Below, piece after piece: positions 25,901 through 32,904 of a stretch of 35,237 nt of DNA. Both the position numbers and the translations under genes were made by a program. Below the pieces are notes generated by a model. The model did no database searches. It worked only from the letters and a program-made list of their open reading frames with translations, and was not told the origin of the DNA. The stretch is from positions 1-35,237 of the forward strand of contig CAMLNA010000031.1 of NCBI GenBank assembly GCA_946481025.1, read 5' to 3'. The DNA is from an uncultured Rivibacter sp. (GTDB lineage Bacteria > Pseudomonadota > Gammaproteobacteria > Burkholderiales > Burkholderiaceae). The first letter of the stretch is position 1. Each line of letters begins with the position of its first letter.

Positions 25901-25991
25901 CCACCACCTGCTGCGCCGGCGCGACCGCCGGCGCGCCGGCCAAGGCCAGCGCAACGCCCAGCAGGGCCCGACGTTCAGTCCACCAGCCCAT
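22974..25991 (-). CDS. Beta-propeller (Reg_prop/Y_Y_Y) sensor histidine kinase, NarL type
   Basis: A 1005-residue membrane sensor kinase. The signal peptide ends near APAQQ. Residues about 30-640 hold repeated propeller blades of Reg_prop type (for example GALWICTANGLFTFDG, GRLWVATAAGLFLG, GSLWLGTSGRGLHRW), and a Y_Y_Y-like domain follows before one membrane segment at about 745-765. A coiled stretch then leads to a HisKA_3 domain with ELHDEMGQQ (His816) and an HATPase with DNGVGF (953-958) and GHGLLGM. It should phosphorylate the partner response regulator whose gene precedes it; the ATG at 25991 overlaps that stop by 17 bases. Propeller sensors of this type often sense polysaccharide fragments in Bacteroidetes, so sugar sensing is a reasonable but unproven guess. 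Confidence 0.92.
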   Translation of the reverse strand: MGWWTERRALLGVALALAGAPAVAPAQQVVVDSYQQEQGLANLTAQCIEQDARGALWICTANGLFTFDGFRIRQEPLPESAGEWINAVRGDPAGRLWVATAAGLFLGQPAGAAYRWGEVRSETGGALTVSSGQRLDLDSAGTAYAMGRDGAVWRIAPPQRDTDRVVAQPVPLPAHGTWPSSHDAEGGPLRVVDGALWFGCGKGLCAWRDGRLDLWTEEGGVPPRAWANLALGGDGTLWARSADLLLSLRPGARRFEAVAAPQARRWSGTIAMVQDGAGRIVTATDEGLASWDGRRWQQWTPQRNGLPQTAVRALRVDAEGSLWLGTSGRGLHRWIGWGRVEHWTTADGLPSPVAWGSARDRRGRLWVATSQGPARFDAQAGRFELVHGAGGNWTGGLQSDAAGNIWWREADSVLVALEGERIVRTTFAEPDSEVDLARGGNGDVYALGNRRVHRLVASGTGARAEPWATNPSGGRFWAVAYDGTRDWFVSSKGMLSREGGGWKPLLDEQAQPVDAHVYATFSASQLWTVDSQGVSAYEVKDGAAHRVHRFSREQLGGVSPLFLRADARGHIWLGTDRGVLVYGDGRWSRLDRSNGLLWNDVSDFGLRFDDDGTAWIGTSAGLTQLLPGWQAPRPPRLRLERLEFGSRSFREPPREAIEWGDRHLRAIVASADYASVRSTRIEYRLGGDASAWREVVGGVLQVDSLQPGPHLLELRASGSPLAEQAGPALRISFEVAPPWWLSVPAKLGYAAGLAALWALSTLLINRRARARRLELERAVAERTAALDASQQALRQLGEHNARALEEERRHVSRELHDEMGQQLAALRMEVSVLGMQARNHRPPQAEQIDMLLDRVDRLVRSVRGLVSQLRPPALDGGLAAALDWLAEEFRRSTGIACRREIDLAACELSTEQATMVFRIAQESLTNVRRHADASQVTLSLQRGPQGVELTVRDNGVGFDTAGRGRGHGLLGMQERARLLRGELSVASSPGAGTTVSLRVDPLPAH

Positions 25992-26625
25992 TGCGCAGGG
26001 CGTAGCGCACCAGGTCGCTCAAGGATTCCTGCCCCAGCTTTTCCATGAGGCGGGCCTTGTAGGTGCTGACGGTGTTGGCCGCCACGTTCAACTTGGCGGC
26101 GATCTCCACCAGCGTTTCGCCCCGCACCAGCGCGACGAGCACCTGCCGCTCGCGGGCAGACAACTGCTCGAGCGGCGCCTGGGCGGGCTTGTCCGAGCGG
26201 ATCAGCGCCGCACTCAGTGAAGGATCGACGAAGCTGCGACCGGCAGCCACCTGCTGCACGGCTTCGATCAGCAGCTCGGGCGAGATGTCCTTGGTGAGGT
26301 ATCCCGCCGCGCCCGCTTCGAGCGCACGCCGCGCGATGTGCGGGTCCGCGTGCATGGTCAGCACGAGGACCGGCAGCTTCGGATGCCCGGCCACCACCCG
26401 CTCGATCAGGTCGATCCCGTTGCTGCCCGGCATCAGCAGGTCCAGCAGCAGCAGGTCGACGGACGCCTGCTTCAGGTAGGCGAGCACCTCCGCTGCGGTG
26501 GTCACCTCGCCGGCCACTTCGATGGAGTCGCTGAGCGAGAGGATCTTGCGGATGCCGTCGCGCACGAGGGCGTGGTCATCGGCGATGAGGACGTGGGTCT
26601 TGGCTGCTCCGGGGGCTCGTGACAT
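25975..26625 (-). CDS. NarL/LuxR-type response regulator
   Basis: A 216-residue cytosolic regulator. The receiver has the acidic pair Asp16-Asp17 (LIADDH), phosphoacceptor Asp62 (LLDLLMPG), Thr in LVLTMHA and Lys in YLTKDIS. A LuxR helix-turn-helix occupies about 150-210 (LSARERQVLVALVRGETLVEIAAKLNVAANTV). The ATG at 26625 has AGGAG seven bases upstream. The propeller kinase gene follows directly. Its promoter region holds TGTAG-type inverted repeats that could be its own binding sites. Confidence 0.95.
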   Translation of the reverse strand: MSRAPGAAKTHVLIADDHALVRDGIRKILSLSDSIEVAGEVTTAAEVLAYLKQASVDLLLLDLLMPGSNGIDLIERVVAGHPKLPVLVLTMHADPHIARRALEAGAAGYLTKDISPELLIEAVQQVAAGRSFVDPSLSAALIRSDKPAQAPLEQLSARERQVLVALVRGETLVEIAAKLNVAANTVSTYKARLMEKLGQESLSDLVRYALRNGLVD

Positions 26626-26652
26626 TGGCTGCTCCTGAATGCAAGTGTGCCC

Positions 26653-26670
26653 TGTAGTGATGCCACTACA
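26653..26670. promoter_or_regulatory. Inverted repeat TGTAGTG-N4-CACTACA
   Basis: A perfect seven-base inverted repeat with a four-base spacer, 28 bases upstream of the NarL-type regulator ATG, so it overlaps its 5' untranslated region or promoter. Half-sites of the same kind recur at 26700-26704 and 26767-26773. It is a likely operator. Confidence 0.6.
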
Positions 26671-26746
26671 CCCGCGATCACGGGGAACGGCGAACGAATT
26701 GTAGACGTTTGTGACAAATTCCCCCGACACCCTCTTCGCATTTCAT

Positions 26747-26760
26747 CTACATAAATGTAG
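26747..26760. promoter_or_regulatory. Inverted repeat CTACAT-AA-ATGTAG
   Basis: A perfect six-base inverted repeat 46 bases upstream of the winged-helix regulator ATG, with a further CACTACA at 26767-26773. It shares the TGTAG core with the site at 26653-26670, which suggests one regulator controls both divergent transcripts. Confidence 0.6.
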
Positions 26761-26806
26761 AGTTAACACTACACGATGAGTGTTCAGACAGAGTGAAGGA
26801 GTTGGG

Positions 26807-27214
26807 ATGTTCCAAAGCATCAACGTGGAAGACCCGCACTATCGGCCTGCGCTTCTCGCCTTGCCGGTGGCCGCGCCGGCGGTGGCACCGGTGCCCGCCA
26901 GGGATCGCACCTTCCGGTTCGGGGGCTGCCAGGTCAGCCGGGGTCGCCGTGAAATCACGGTGGACGGCGAGATCAGGCCCCTGCAGCCGCAGCCGTTCGA
27001 CCTGCTCGTCTACCTCATCGAACATCGCGAGCGCGTGGTGCGCCTCGACGAACTGCTGGACGAACTCTGGGCCGACGAGTGCGTCCAGCCCGGCACGGTC
27101 GCCTCCACGGTCGCGCGCATCCGCAAGGTGCTGGCGGACGGCAGCGGCACGGAGGTGATCCGCACCTACCACCGCGTCGGCTACCGCTTCGTGGCACCCG
27201 TCATCCTCGACTGA
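26807..27214 (+). CDS. Stand-alone OmpR/CadC-type winged-helix regulator
   Basis: A 135-residue DNA-binding protein. Residues about 35-130 form a Trans_reg_C winged helix (LQPQPFDLLVYLIEHRERVVRLDELLDELW, then TVASTVARIRKVL and TYHRVGYRF). There is no receiver domain and no membrane segment, so it is either a short cytosolic regulator or relies on a partner. The ATG at 26807 has AAGGAG five bases upstream. It is divergent from the two-component operon, with shared TGTAG repeats in between, and is followed at 100 bases by the diguanylate cyclase gene. Confidence 0.88.
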   Translation: MFQSINVEDPHYRPALLALPVAAPAVAPVPARDRTFRFGGCQVSRGRREITVDGEIRPLQPQPFDLLVYLIEHRERVVRLDELLDELWADECVQPGTVASTVARIRKVLADGSGTEVIRTYHRVGYRFVAPVILD

Positions 27215-27218
27215 ACAC

Positions 27219-27246
27219 CCGCCGCGCGGGCCGGAATGCGCGGCGG
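27219..27246 (+). terminator. Hairpin after the winged-helix regulator gene
   Basis: Stem CCGCCGCGC paired with GCGCGGCGG around a ten-base loop, five bases past the stop. There is no U-run. A second hairpin (ACCCATC/GATGGGT, 27278-27297) lies just ahead of the diguanylate cyclase ribosome site and might limit its translation. Confidence 0.45.
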
Positions 27247-27314
27247 CGCTGACACCGCCGTGCTGCGGTGCCACACTACCCATCCCTGCAGATGGGTGGT
27301 GGGAGAGCACAGTG

Positions 27315-29576
27315 ATGATCACGAGGCAACGGCGCCTGCTGAACGCATTGGGCGTGGTGCTGATCCTCGCGATGTGCACGGTGGTGGCGCTGCTGCTGCA
27401 GCGGTCGAGGGAGCGCGCCATCGACGACCTGCGGCGTGACACGAAGAACCTCACGTCCGCGCTCGCGCTGTACACGCGCGGCGTCGTGGCCAGCATCGAC
27501 CTCGCCCTCGTGGGCGGACGCGACAGCCTGGCCCTGCTCGAAGTCACCGGGGGAACGCGAACCCCGCAGCTTGCCGCCGACATGCTGCGCAGCAACGTTG
27601 CCCGCATCGGCCTGCCGGTGCTGATGCGCGTGCTCGACGCCCACGGCTACCAGCGGTTCAGCTCCGACCCGCAGCCGTGGACGCAGTCTTCCAGCGACCG
27701 GGACTTCTTCAAGGCGCACGTGGCCGGCGACGCTGGCCTCTACATCAGCCAGCCGTTCGTGTCGCGCATCAACGGCAAGTGGGCCATCGTGTTCAGCCGA
27801 CGCGTCAACGGGCCCAAAGGCGAGTTCGGCGGGATCATCCAGGTCGGCGCCCCGATGGAGGTGTTCGAGGACATCTTCCAGCGCTTCGAGGTCGGCGCTC
27901 GCGGCACGCTGATCCTGGCCGACGACCACGGCATCCTGCTCGCGCGCCGGCCCGCGGACCCGGGCCTGGTGGCCAAGAAGGTGCTGCGTGACGAGGGGGC
28001 GCTGGGCCAGCTGCGCAGCGGCATCAACGCGGGCGTGCGCATCAACACCGCGCCGGTCGACGGCCTGTCCCGCATGCTCGGGTTCGAGCGGGTGGCGTCG
28101 ACCCGCCTCGTCGTGGGCGTCGGGCAGAGCGTCGACGACTGGCTCGCCAAGTGGCGCCGCGAAGCGTTCGTCTCGGGCACGGTGACGGTGCTGTTCGGTG
28201 CCGTCGCCCTGCTCATGCTGTTTCGCACGACCCAGCATGCCAGGGATGCGGCGACGCGCGCCGCGCAGCTGGAGCGCAGCGAGGACCGCATACGCGCGAT
28301 CCTGGCCAACGCGCCGGATGCCTTCATCGGCATCGACCAGCAAGGCCGCATCACCGACTGGAACCGCCAGGCGCAGAGCACCTTCGGCTGGACCGATGCC
28401 GAGGCCGTGGGGCGCTCGCTGGCGGAACTGCTCATACCGCAGCGCATGCGCGACAGCCACACGGCGGGGCTCGGCGCCTTTGCCCGAACCGGCACCGGCC
28501 CGGTCGTCGACAAGCGGATCGAACTGTCGGCGCTGCACCGCGACGGCCGCGAGATTCCCGTCGAGGTGTCCGTCGCAGCCCTGCCCGTGCCGGGCGGATT
28601 CGTGGCGAACGCCTTCCTGCACGACATTTCAGAGCGCAAGGAGGCCGCCGCCCGCCTGGCCCTCGTGCACCGGCGACTGCGAGACATCACCGACAACCTG
28701 CCGCTGCTCGTGTCGTACGTCGACAAGGAAAGGCGGCTGCGCTTCTGCAATGCGACGTGGCGTGTATGGCTGGGGGTGGACCCCGGCTCCGCCACCGGGC
28801 GGCCGCTCGAGGAGGTGATCGGCCCCACCCTCTACGACCAGAGGCGCGAATCGCTCGATCGTGCGCTCGGCGGCGAGCGCGTGAGCTTCGACGTGGAGTC
28901 GGTGGCGCTGGGCGTCAACCGCTTCCTGCACACCGTCTACATCCCCGACGTGCAGCCCGACGGCACGGTCGCCGGCATCTATGCGGTGAGCACCGACGTG
29001 ACGGCCTCCAAGAAGGTGGAGATCCAGCTGCAGGACCTGGCGCACGTCGACTCGCTGACCGGCCTGCCGAATCGCCGCCGCTTCGAGGAAAAGCTTCACG
29101 AGGCCGTGGCCCGCTCCAGGCGAGACCAGCGGCCGATGGCGCTGATGTTCCTCGACGTCGACCATTTCAAGCGCATCAACGACACCCTCGGCCATGCCGG
29201 CGGCGACGCGGTGCTCCGGGAATTCGCCAGGCGCCTGCAACGCTGCATCAGGGTCACCGACACGGCAGCCCGTTTCGCCGGTGACGAATTCGTCGTGATC
29301 CTCGAGGGGCTGCATGCCGGCGAGAACGCGCACGTGGTCGCCGGCAACATCGTCAGCGAGCTGCAGCCGCCGTTCGTCTTCGACGACAGGCAGCTGCCGG
29401 TCACGACCAGCATCGGCATCGCCGTGTTCAGCGGCGAGAACGTCTCGGCCGAGCTGGCCATCGCGAAAGCGGACGACGCCCTCTACCGCGCCAAGGACGC
29501 CGGCCGCAACACCTTCGTGGTGTCCGGCATGGACTTCACGGAGATGGGCGGCCCGGGCCCTGCCTCGCGCCACTGA
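27315..29576 (+). CDS. Cache-PAS-PAS-GGDEF diguanylate cyclase
   Basis: A 753-residue inner-membrane enzyme that should make cyclic di-GMP from two GTP. Order: membrane segment at about 8-28, periplasmic Cache-like sensor (about 30-280), second membrane segment near 285-303, PAS 1 (about 325-440), PAS 2 (about 450-565), GGDEF domain (about 575-740). The signature reads AGDEF (655-659) in place of GGDEF; this variant is active in some enzymes. The inhibitory I-site RxxD is present as RVTD (646-649), so product feedback is likely. No EAL domain follows. The ATG at 27315 follows GTG at 27312, and both lie downstream of GGGAG at 27301. The HD-GYP protein encoded at 22227-22856 could be its opposing activity. 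Confidence 0.93.
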   Translation: MITRQRRLLNALGVVLILAMCTVVALLLQRSRERAIDDLRRDTKNLTSALALYTRGVVASIDLALVGGRDSLALLEVTGGTRTPQLAADMLRSNVARIGLPVLMRVLDAHGYQRFSSDPQPWTQSSSDRDFFKAHVAGDAGLYISQPFVSRINGKWAIVFSRRVNGPKGEFGGIIQVGAPMEVFEDIFQRFEVGARGTLILADDHGILLARRPADPGLVAKKVLRDEGALGQLRSGINAGVRINTAPVDGLSRMLGFERVASTRLVVGVGQSVDDWLAKWRREAFVSGTVTVLFGAVALLMLFRTTQHARDAATRAAQLERSEDRIRAILANAPDAFIGIDQQGRITDWNRQAQSTFGWTDAEAVGRSLAELLIPQRMRDSHTAGLGAFARTGTGPVVDKRIELSALHRDGREIPVEVSVAALPVPGGFVANAFLHDISERKEAAARLALVHRRLRDITDNLPLLVSYVDKERRLRFCNATWRVWLGVDPGSATGRPLEEVIGPTLYDQRRESLDRALGGERVSFDVESVALGVNRFLHTVYIPDVQPDGTVAGIYAVSTDVTASKKVEIQLQDLAHVDSLTGLPNRRRFEEKLHEAVARSRRDQRPMALMFLDVDHFKRINDTLGHAGGDAVLREFARRLQRCIRVTDTAARFAGDEFVVILEGLHAGENAHVVAGNIVSELQPPFVFDDRQLPVTTSIGIAVFSGENVSAELAIAKADDALYRAKDAGRNTFVVSGMDFTEMGGPGPASRH

Positions 29577-29585
29577 CGCGGCCCC

Positions 29586-29606
29586 GGCCTCCATCGCGGG
29601 GAGGCC
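29586..29606. terminator. Hairpin between convergent cyclase and lichenase genes
   Basis: Seven-base-pair stem GGCCTCC with GGAGGCC around a seven-base loop, between two convergent stops. No U-run is seen. Confidence 0.5.
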
Positions 29607-29615
29607 AGCGGGTGT

Positions 29616-30308
29616 TCAGTCGCTGACGCGCACCCAGTCGTAGTACGCCGGCCCGCCGCCACCGTTGTACCGGCCGACAAAGCCGATCGCGCCGGCCGAG
29701 TTGTTGCCGACCCAGTGGTTGAGCATCAGCCGCATCGGTGCCGAGATGGAGGTCCACACGCGTCGAATCTCCTGTTCCTGGCCCGAATCGTTGACATGGA
29801 ACCAGCGCACGTAGTTCGGCCGCCACTCGAAGCCGATGGTGCGCCAGCCGGTCCCGATGGAAAACTGCTGGAAGTTCTGCCGTCCGGCGTTCCACACGTT
29901 GGTGTGCAGCGTGCGCCCGCTGTTGATGAACTCGATGTCGATCTCGAAGTGGCTGGACGTGCCCGCCTGGCCGGTGTAGAGGAAGAACGAGCTGTTGCCG
30001 CCGGCGATGGTGCCGGGCTGCATGCGCGTGACGAACTTGCCGTAGGTGAACGACTGCCAGGTGCGCACCTCCCCGCACTTGCGCGTCGAGCCGTTCACGT
30101 TGAGCTGCAGGGCGCCCCAGCCGGTACGCCAGACTTCGCTGTAGGCGAAGCCGCAGCCGAAGATGTCGCCGTTGTGCCAGTTGGCGGTTTCCCAGGCGGA
30201 GCCGGCGCCGCCGGTGCCGTCGAAGCCCTCGAAGAACGAGGCGGCCGTCGCGGGCGCGGCCAGGGAAGCGGTCAGCGCGAGCGCTGCCGCCGATACGAGT
30301 TTCTGCAT
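29616..30308 (-). CDS. GH16 lichenase-like beta-1,3-1,4-glucanase
   Basis: A 230-residue secreted enzyme that should cut mixed-linkage beta-glucan with retention. The signal peptide ends near ATAAS (about 23). The catalytic motif FEIDIEF gives nucleophile Glu122, assisting Asp124 and acid/base Glu126. It aligns well with Bacillus lichenases: YGKFVTRMQPG, SSFFLYTG, LMLNHWVG, and the ending YYDWVRV. It has no linker or binding module. The ATG at 30308 has AGGAGA seven bases upstream. It follows the lipoprotein gene by 91 bases in the beta-glucan cluster. Confidence 0.93.
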   Translation of the reverse strand: MQKLVSAAALALTASLAAPATAASFFEGFDGTGGAGSAWETANWHNGDIFGCGFAYSEVWRTGWGALQLNVNGSTRKCGEVRTWQSFTYGKFVTRMQPGTIAGGNSSFFLYTGQAGTSSHFEIDIEFINSGRTLHTNVWNAGRQNFQQFSIGTGWRTIGFEWRPNYVRWFHVNDSGQEQEIRRVWTSISAPMRLMLNHWVGNNSAGAIGFVGRYNGGGGPAYYDWVRVSD

Positions 30309-30399
30309 CGCTTGTCTCCTGTTTGAGGCATCGGGGCTGGCGCTTGCCGCCCCTCGTGATTCGCCGGGGCTGGGCGCCCCGGTCGTGTGCAAGAAGCGT

Positions 30400-31110
30400 C
30401 TACTTCGCGAGCTTCACCGTGCCGATGGCGAGGTCATGCGCACCGGCATTGGTCGCCGGGTTGATCACGTCGACCGCATACAGCCCCGCCTTGGCCGCGC
30501 CGACCGCGGTGCCCGCGCCATTGCAGTACGCAGGCAGCGGGAAGCTGGCGTCGTTGAGGTCGATGGTCAGCTCGGTCAGCGTGGCGCTGACCACGGCCTG
30601 CGCGGTGGCCGTGCAGCCGTCGGCCGCGACCGGCGAGGGCTGCAGCTTCACCGTCAGCACGGCGTCGGTGCTCGAGCGCAGCTGGATCTTGAGCTGGGTG
30701 TAGGTCGACGCATCGAACGGCGTCACCGGCGCCGCACCGGTGTTGCCGGGCGCGTAGGCGCGCAGTGCGACGCCCGCAAAGGCCTGCGCTGCGGTGAGGG
30801 TGGCGCCGTAGCTGACCGCGCCGTTGGCGAACTGCGCCGTACCGAGCGTCTGCTCGTTGGACTTTTCGGCAAAGGCGTAGGTCTCGACCTTGCCGGACTC
30901 GCTGGTGTCGGTGGCGTTCGTCGGAGTCGCGAATGCCGCATCGGTGGGCGCCGGCGCCGGCGTCGGACCCGGCGTGGGAGAGGGCAACGGCGCGGGGGGT
31001 GCGCCGGCAGTCGGCGGGTCATCGCCACCGCCGCAGGCGGCCAGTGCGGCGACCGCACAGAAGAGCGCGGCCAGCGTGCGGACCGAGGCGTGGGTTGACG
31101 GCATGTTCAC
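30400..31110 (-). CDS. Lipoprotein with CBM-like beta-sandwich domain
   Basis: A 236-residue lipoprotein with lipobox ALAAC (Cys26), a short Pro/Thr linker and a domain whose ordering (YAFAEKSNEQ..., FAGVALRAYAPGNTGAAPVTPFDASTYTQLKIQLRSS, LTELTIDL) parallels the N-terminal part of the large GH16-like protein encoded just upstream. The fold is likely a galactose-binding-type beta-sandwich; the sugar is unknown. GTG at 31110 is chosen because AAGGAG lies seven bases upstream; an ATG at 31104 is the alternative. Function in binding a glucan for the neighbouring enzymes is inference. Confidence 0.75.
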   Translation of the reverse strand: MNMPSTHASVRTLAALFCAVAALAACGGGDDPPTAGAPPAPLPSPTPGPTPAPAPTDAAFATPTNATDTSESGKVETYAFAEKSNEQTLGTAQFANGAVSYGATLTAAQAFAGVALRAYAPGNTGAAPVTPFDASTYTQLKIQLRSSTDAVLTVKLQPSPVAADGCTATAQAVVSATLTELTIDLNDASFPLPAYCNGAGTAVGAAKAGLYAVDVINPATNAGAHDLAIGTVKLAK

Positions 31111-31339
31111 TGCGTGTCTCCTTTTGTGAGTGACACCTTCATGCTGCTGTCTTGCCCTCGCCCTTGCCGGTCTGCACTTGCGCTCGGCCTGACCGATCTT
31201 GCGCTTGACTTGACGGATCTTGCTTTCCTGCGCGCGTCGGCTCGCGCTCTCAAGGACTCTCAAGGAAGCGCCGGGCCGCCCCAGGATTTCCTTGAACCCC
31301 CGCGGGGGCGGGCCGGGCATCGCCCGGGCCCGGGGGCGC
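31111..31339 (-). promoter_or_regulatory. Intergenic region with tandem repeats and hairpins
   Basis: It holds GC-rich hairpins after the GH16-like stop (CCGGGC-ATC-GCCCGG at 31313-31327 and CCCCCGCGGGGG at 31297-31308). There is also a tandem ten-base repeat CTCTCAAGGA (31247-31266) and two copies of a GACSGATCTTGC element (near 31190-31225). It probably contains the terminator for the large gene and a promoter for the lipoprotein-lichenase pair. No gene is evident. Confidence 0.5.
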
Positions 31340-32881
31340 TCAGTAGCACATCATCAAGCCGTAACGGCTGTTGCGCTCGCAGGTCACCTGCCTCACCGGC
31401 TGCTGCGGCGCGCCCGCTTCAGCGGCGGCCGGCTTGCGCTTGCGCGCCGCCGGCTCCTTGCCCTGGGCAGATGCCGCCGTCGCGCTGCGCCGCGCCTGCC
31501 AGGCCGCGAGGCGGTTGCGGGCGGCCGCCGCGAGGTCGTCGCGCTGGTAGACGCGCACATGGTCGATGAGCAGCCGCGCATCGCCGCCCCGGCTGCCGGG
31601 CGCGCCGTCGGCCGATGCCAGGCCCATGTTCAGCAGGAAGGGCCACCGCTCGAACACCTCGCGCGAAGCGGGCGGCAGGTCGGCGCGCAGCTGCGTCTTC
31701 ACCAGCACGCCGTCGAGCAGCCAGCGCAGCTGGGCGGGCTCCCATTCGACCGCGACTTCGCGGAAGCCGTCGTCGGCACCTTCGCGCGGCTGCAGGGCCA
31801 CCTGGGCGAGATGCGCATCGTCTTCGAGGCCGGGGCCGTGCACGCCCAGCGCCGCGGCACCAGGCTCCCGTGTTTCGAGCAGCACGATCTCGCCGGCCTC
31901 CGGCCACGGCAGGTCTGCCAGCGGAGCCCCCACCAGCGACAGGCTGGTTGAAAGCCAGGCGCGTTCCGGCGCCTTGAAGCGCACTTCGATGCGCCCGTGA
32001 AGCATGGCGGCTGCCGGCTTGGCCTGCAGCCGCGTGCCGGCAGGCGCGTCGGCATCGCCCAGGCGGATCACGAGGCGTCCAAGGCCGTCGTGCGAGGCTT
32101 GGCGCGACGTGTCCGGCGCGGCCGGCTGCGGCGTGCGCACCACCGACCAGCGCGCCGCATCGACCGCCTGTTCGGCCGGCGCATTGAATTCGTCCGCCCA
32201 GGCGAGCTTCCAGCGCGCATCGCGCGCCAGCCGCGGGCCGGTGACGGACGACGGCGACAGGCCAGCCGTCCCGCTGCGCAGGAACTCCACGCGGCCGACG
32301 CTGTAGCGCACGGGCTCGGCGGCCGGCTCGTTGGCGGTGACCTCCACCGACACCACGGCCGGCAGCGTCGCTTCCACGGGCGAGCCTCGCCCGATGCACC
32401 AGGGTTGCGGTTCGAAGGCGCTGAGCGGGATCACGTAGTCGGTGGGCTGCGGCCCCACCTGCTGCAGCATCACGGGGTAGCAACCGGTGTTGAGGAACTT
32501 CGGATCGCTGCCCTTCAGGCGGATGCGCAACACGCGCGGTATTGCCGAAGACAGCCGGATGCGCATGTTCTGGTAGGCCGAGAGGTCCACCGGTGCCGCG
32601 CCGGCATTGCCCGGCACCTCCATGCCGAGCGTGGCCCATTGGCCGCCGGCGGCATTCGACAGGCGGCCGGCCACCAGCACGTTTCCGTCCCGCACGCGCA
32701 GCGGCTCGGCAGCCACGTCACCAGGCTTGTCGGACAAGGCCAGCGGCAGCACCGTCGCACCGCTGTGGCTTTGCAGGGGCTCCTTGAAATCGGCCCACAG
32801 CAGCGCAGGCCCGCCGGCCGCATGGGCGCCGCCGCACACCGCGCCGAGCGCCAGCGCGGCGCATCGCAGCAGTCGTTCCAT
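31340..32881 (-). CDS. CBM-like plus GH16-like protein with altered catalytic motif
   Basis: A 513-residue exported protein. The signal peptide ends near AHAA (about 22). Residues about 24-205 form a binding-like beta-sandwich similar to the adjacent lipoprotein (GMEVPGNAGAAPVDLSAYQNMRIRL). A GH16-type concanavalin domain follows at about 220-445, with WADEFNAP, AKPAAAMLHGRIEVRFK and WPEAGEIVLLETREP. In active GH16 the motif is E-I-D-I-x-E; here it reads E331-I-V-L-L-E336, keeping both Glu but losing the assisting Asp (Val333). Activity may be reduced or the protein may bind only. A basic, Ala-rich tail ends in YGLMMCY. The ATG at 32881 follows AAGGA; an ATG at 32899 is in frame. It sits 23 bases after the AraC gene. 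Confidence 0.82.
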   Translation of the reverse strand: MERLLRCAALALGAVCGGAHAAGGPALLWADFKEPLQSHSGATVLPLALSDKPGDVAAEPLRVRDGNVLVAGRLSNAAGGQWATLGMEVPGNAGAAPVDLSAYQNMRIRLSSAIPRVLRIRLKGSDPKFLNTGCYPVMLQQVGPQPTDYVIPLSAFEPQPWCIGRGSPVEATLPAVVSVEVTANEPAAEPVRYSVGRVEFLRSGTAGLSPSSVTGPRLARDARWKLAWADEFNAPAEQAVDAARWSVVRTPQPAAPDTSRQASHDGLGRLVIRLGDADAPAGTRLQAKPAAAMLHGRIEVRFKAPERAWLSTSLSLVGAPLADLPWPEAGEIVLLETREPGAAALGVHGPGLEDDAHLAQVALQPREGADDGFREVAVEWEPAQLRWLLDGVLVKTQLRADLPPASREVFERWPFLLNMGLASADGAPGSRGGDARLLIDHVRVYQRDDLAAAARNRLAAWQARRSATAASAQGKEPAARKRKPAAAEAGAPQQPVRQVTCERNSRYGLMMCY

Positions 32882-32904
32882 CCCTGATGTCCTTGTCATG
32901 CGCG

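Noticed and set aside
31191..31266. Repeats upstream of the lipoprotein considered as part of a longer gene
   Set aside because: The frame continues upstream of 31110 but is basic low-complexity sequence, and AAGGAG marks the GTG at 31110.
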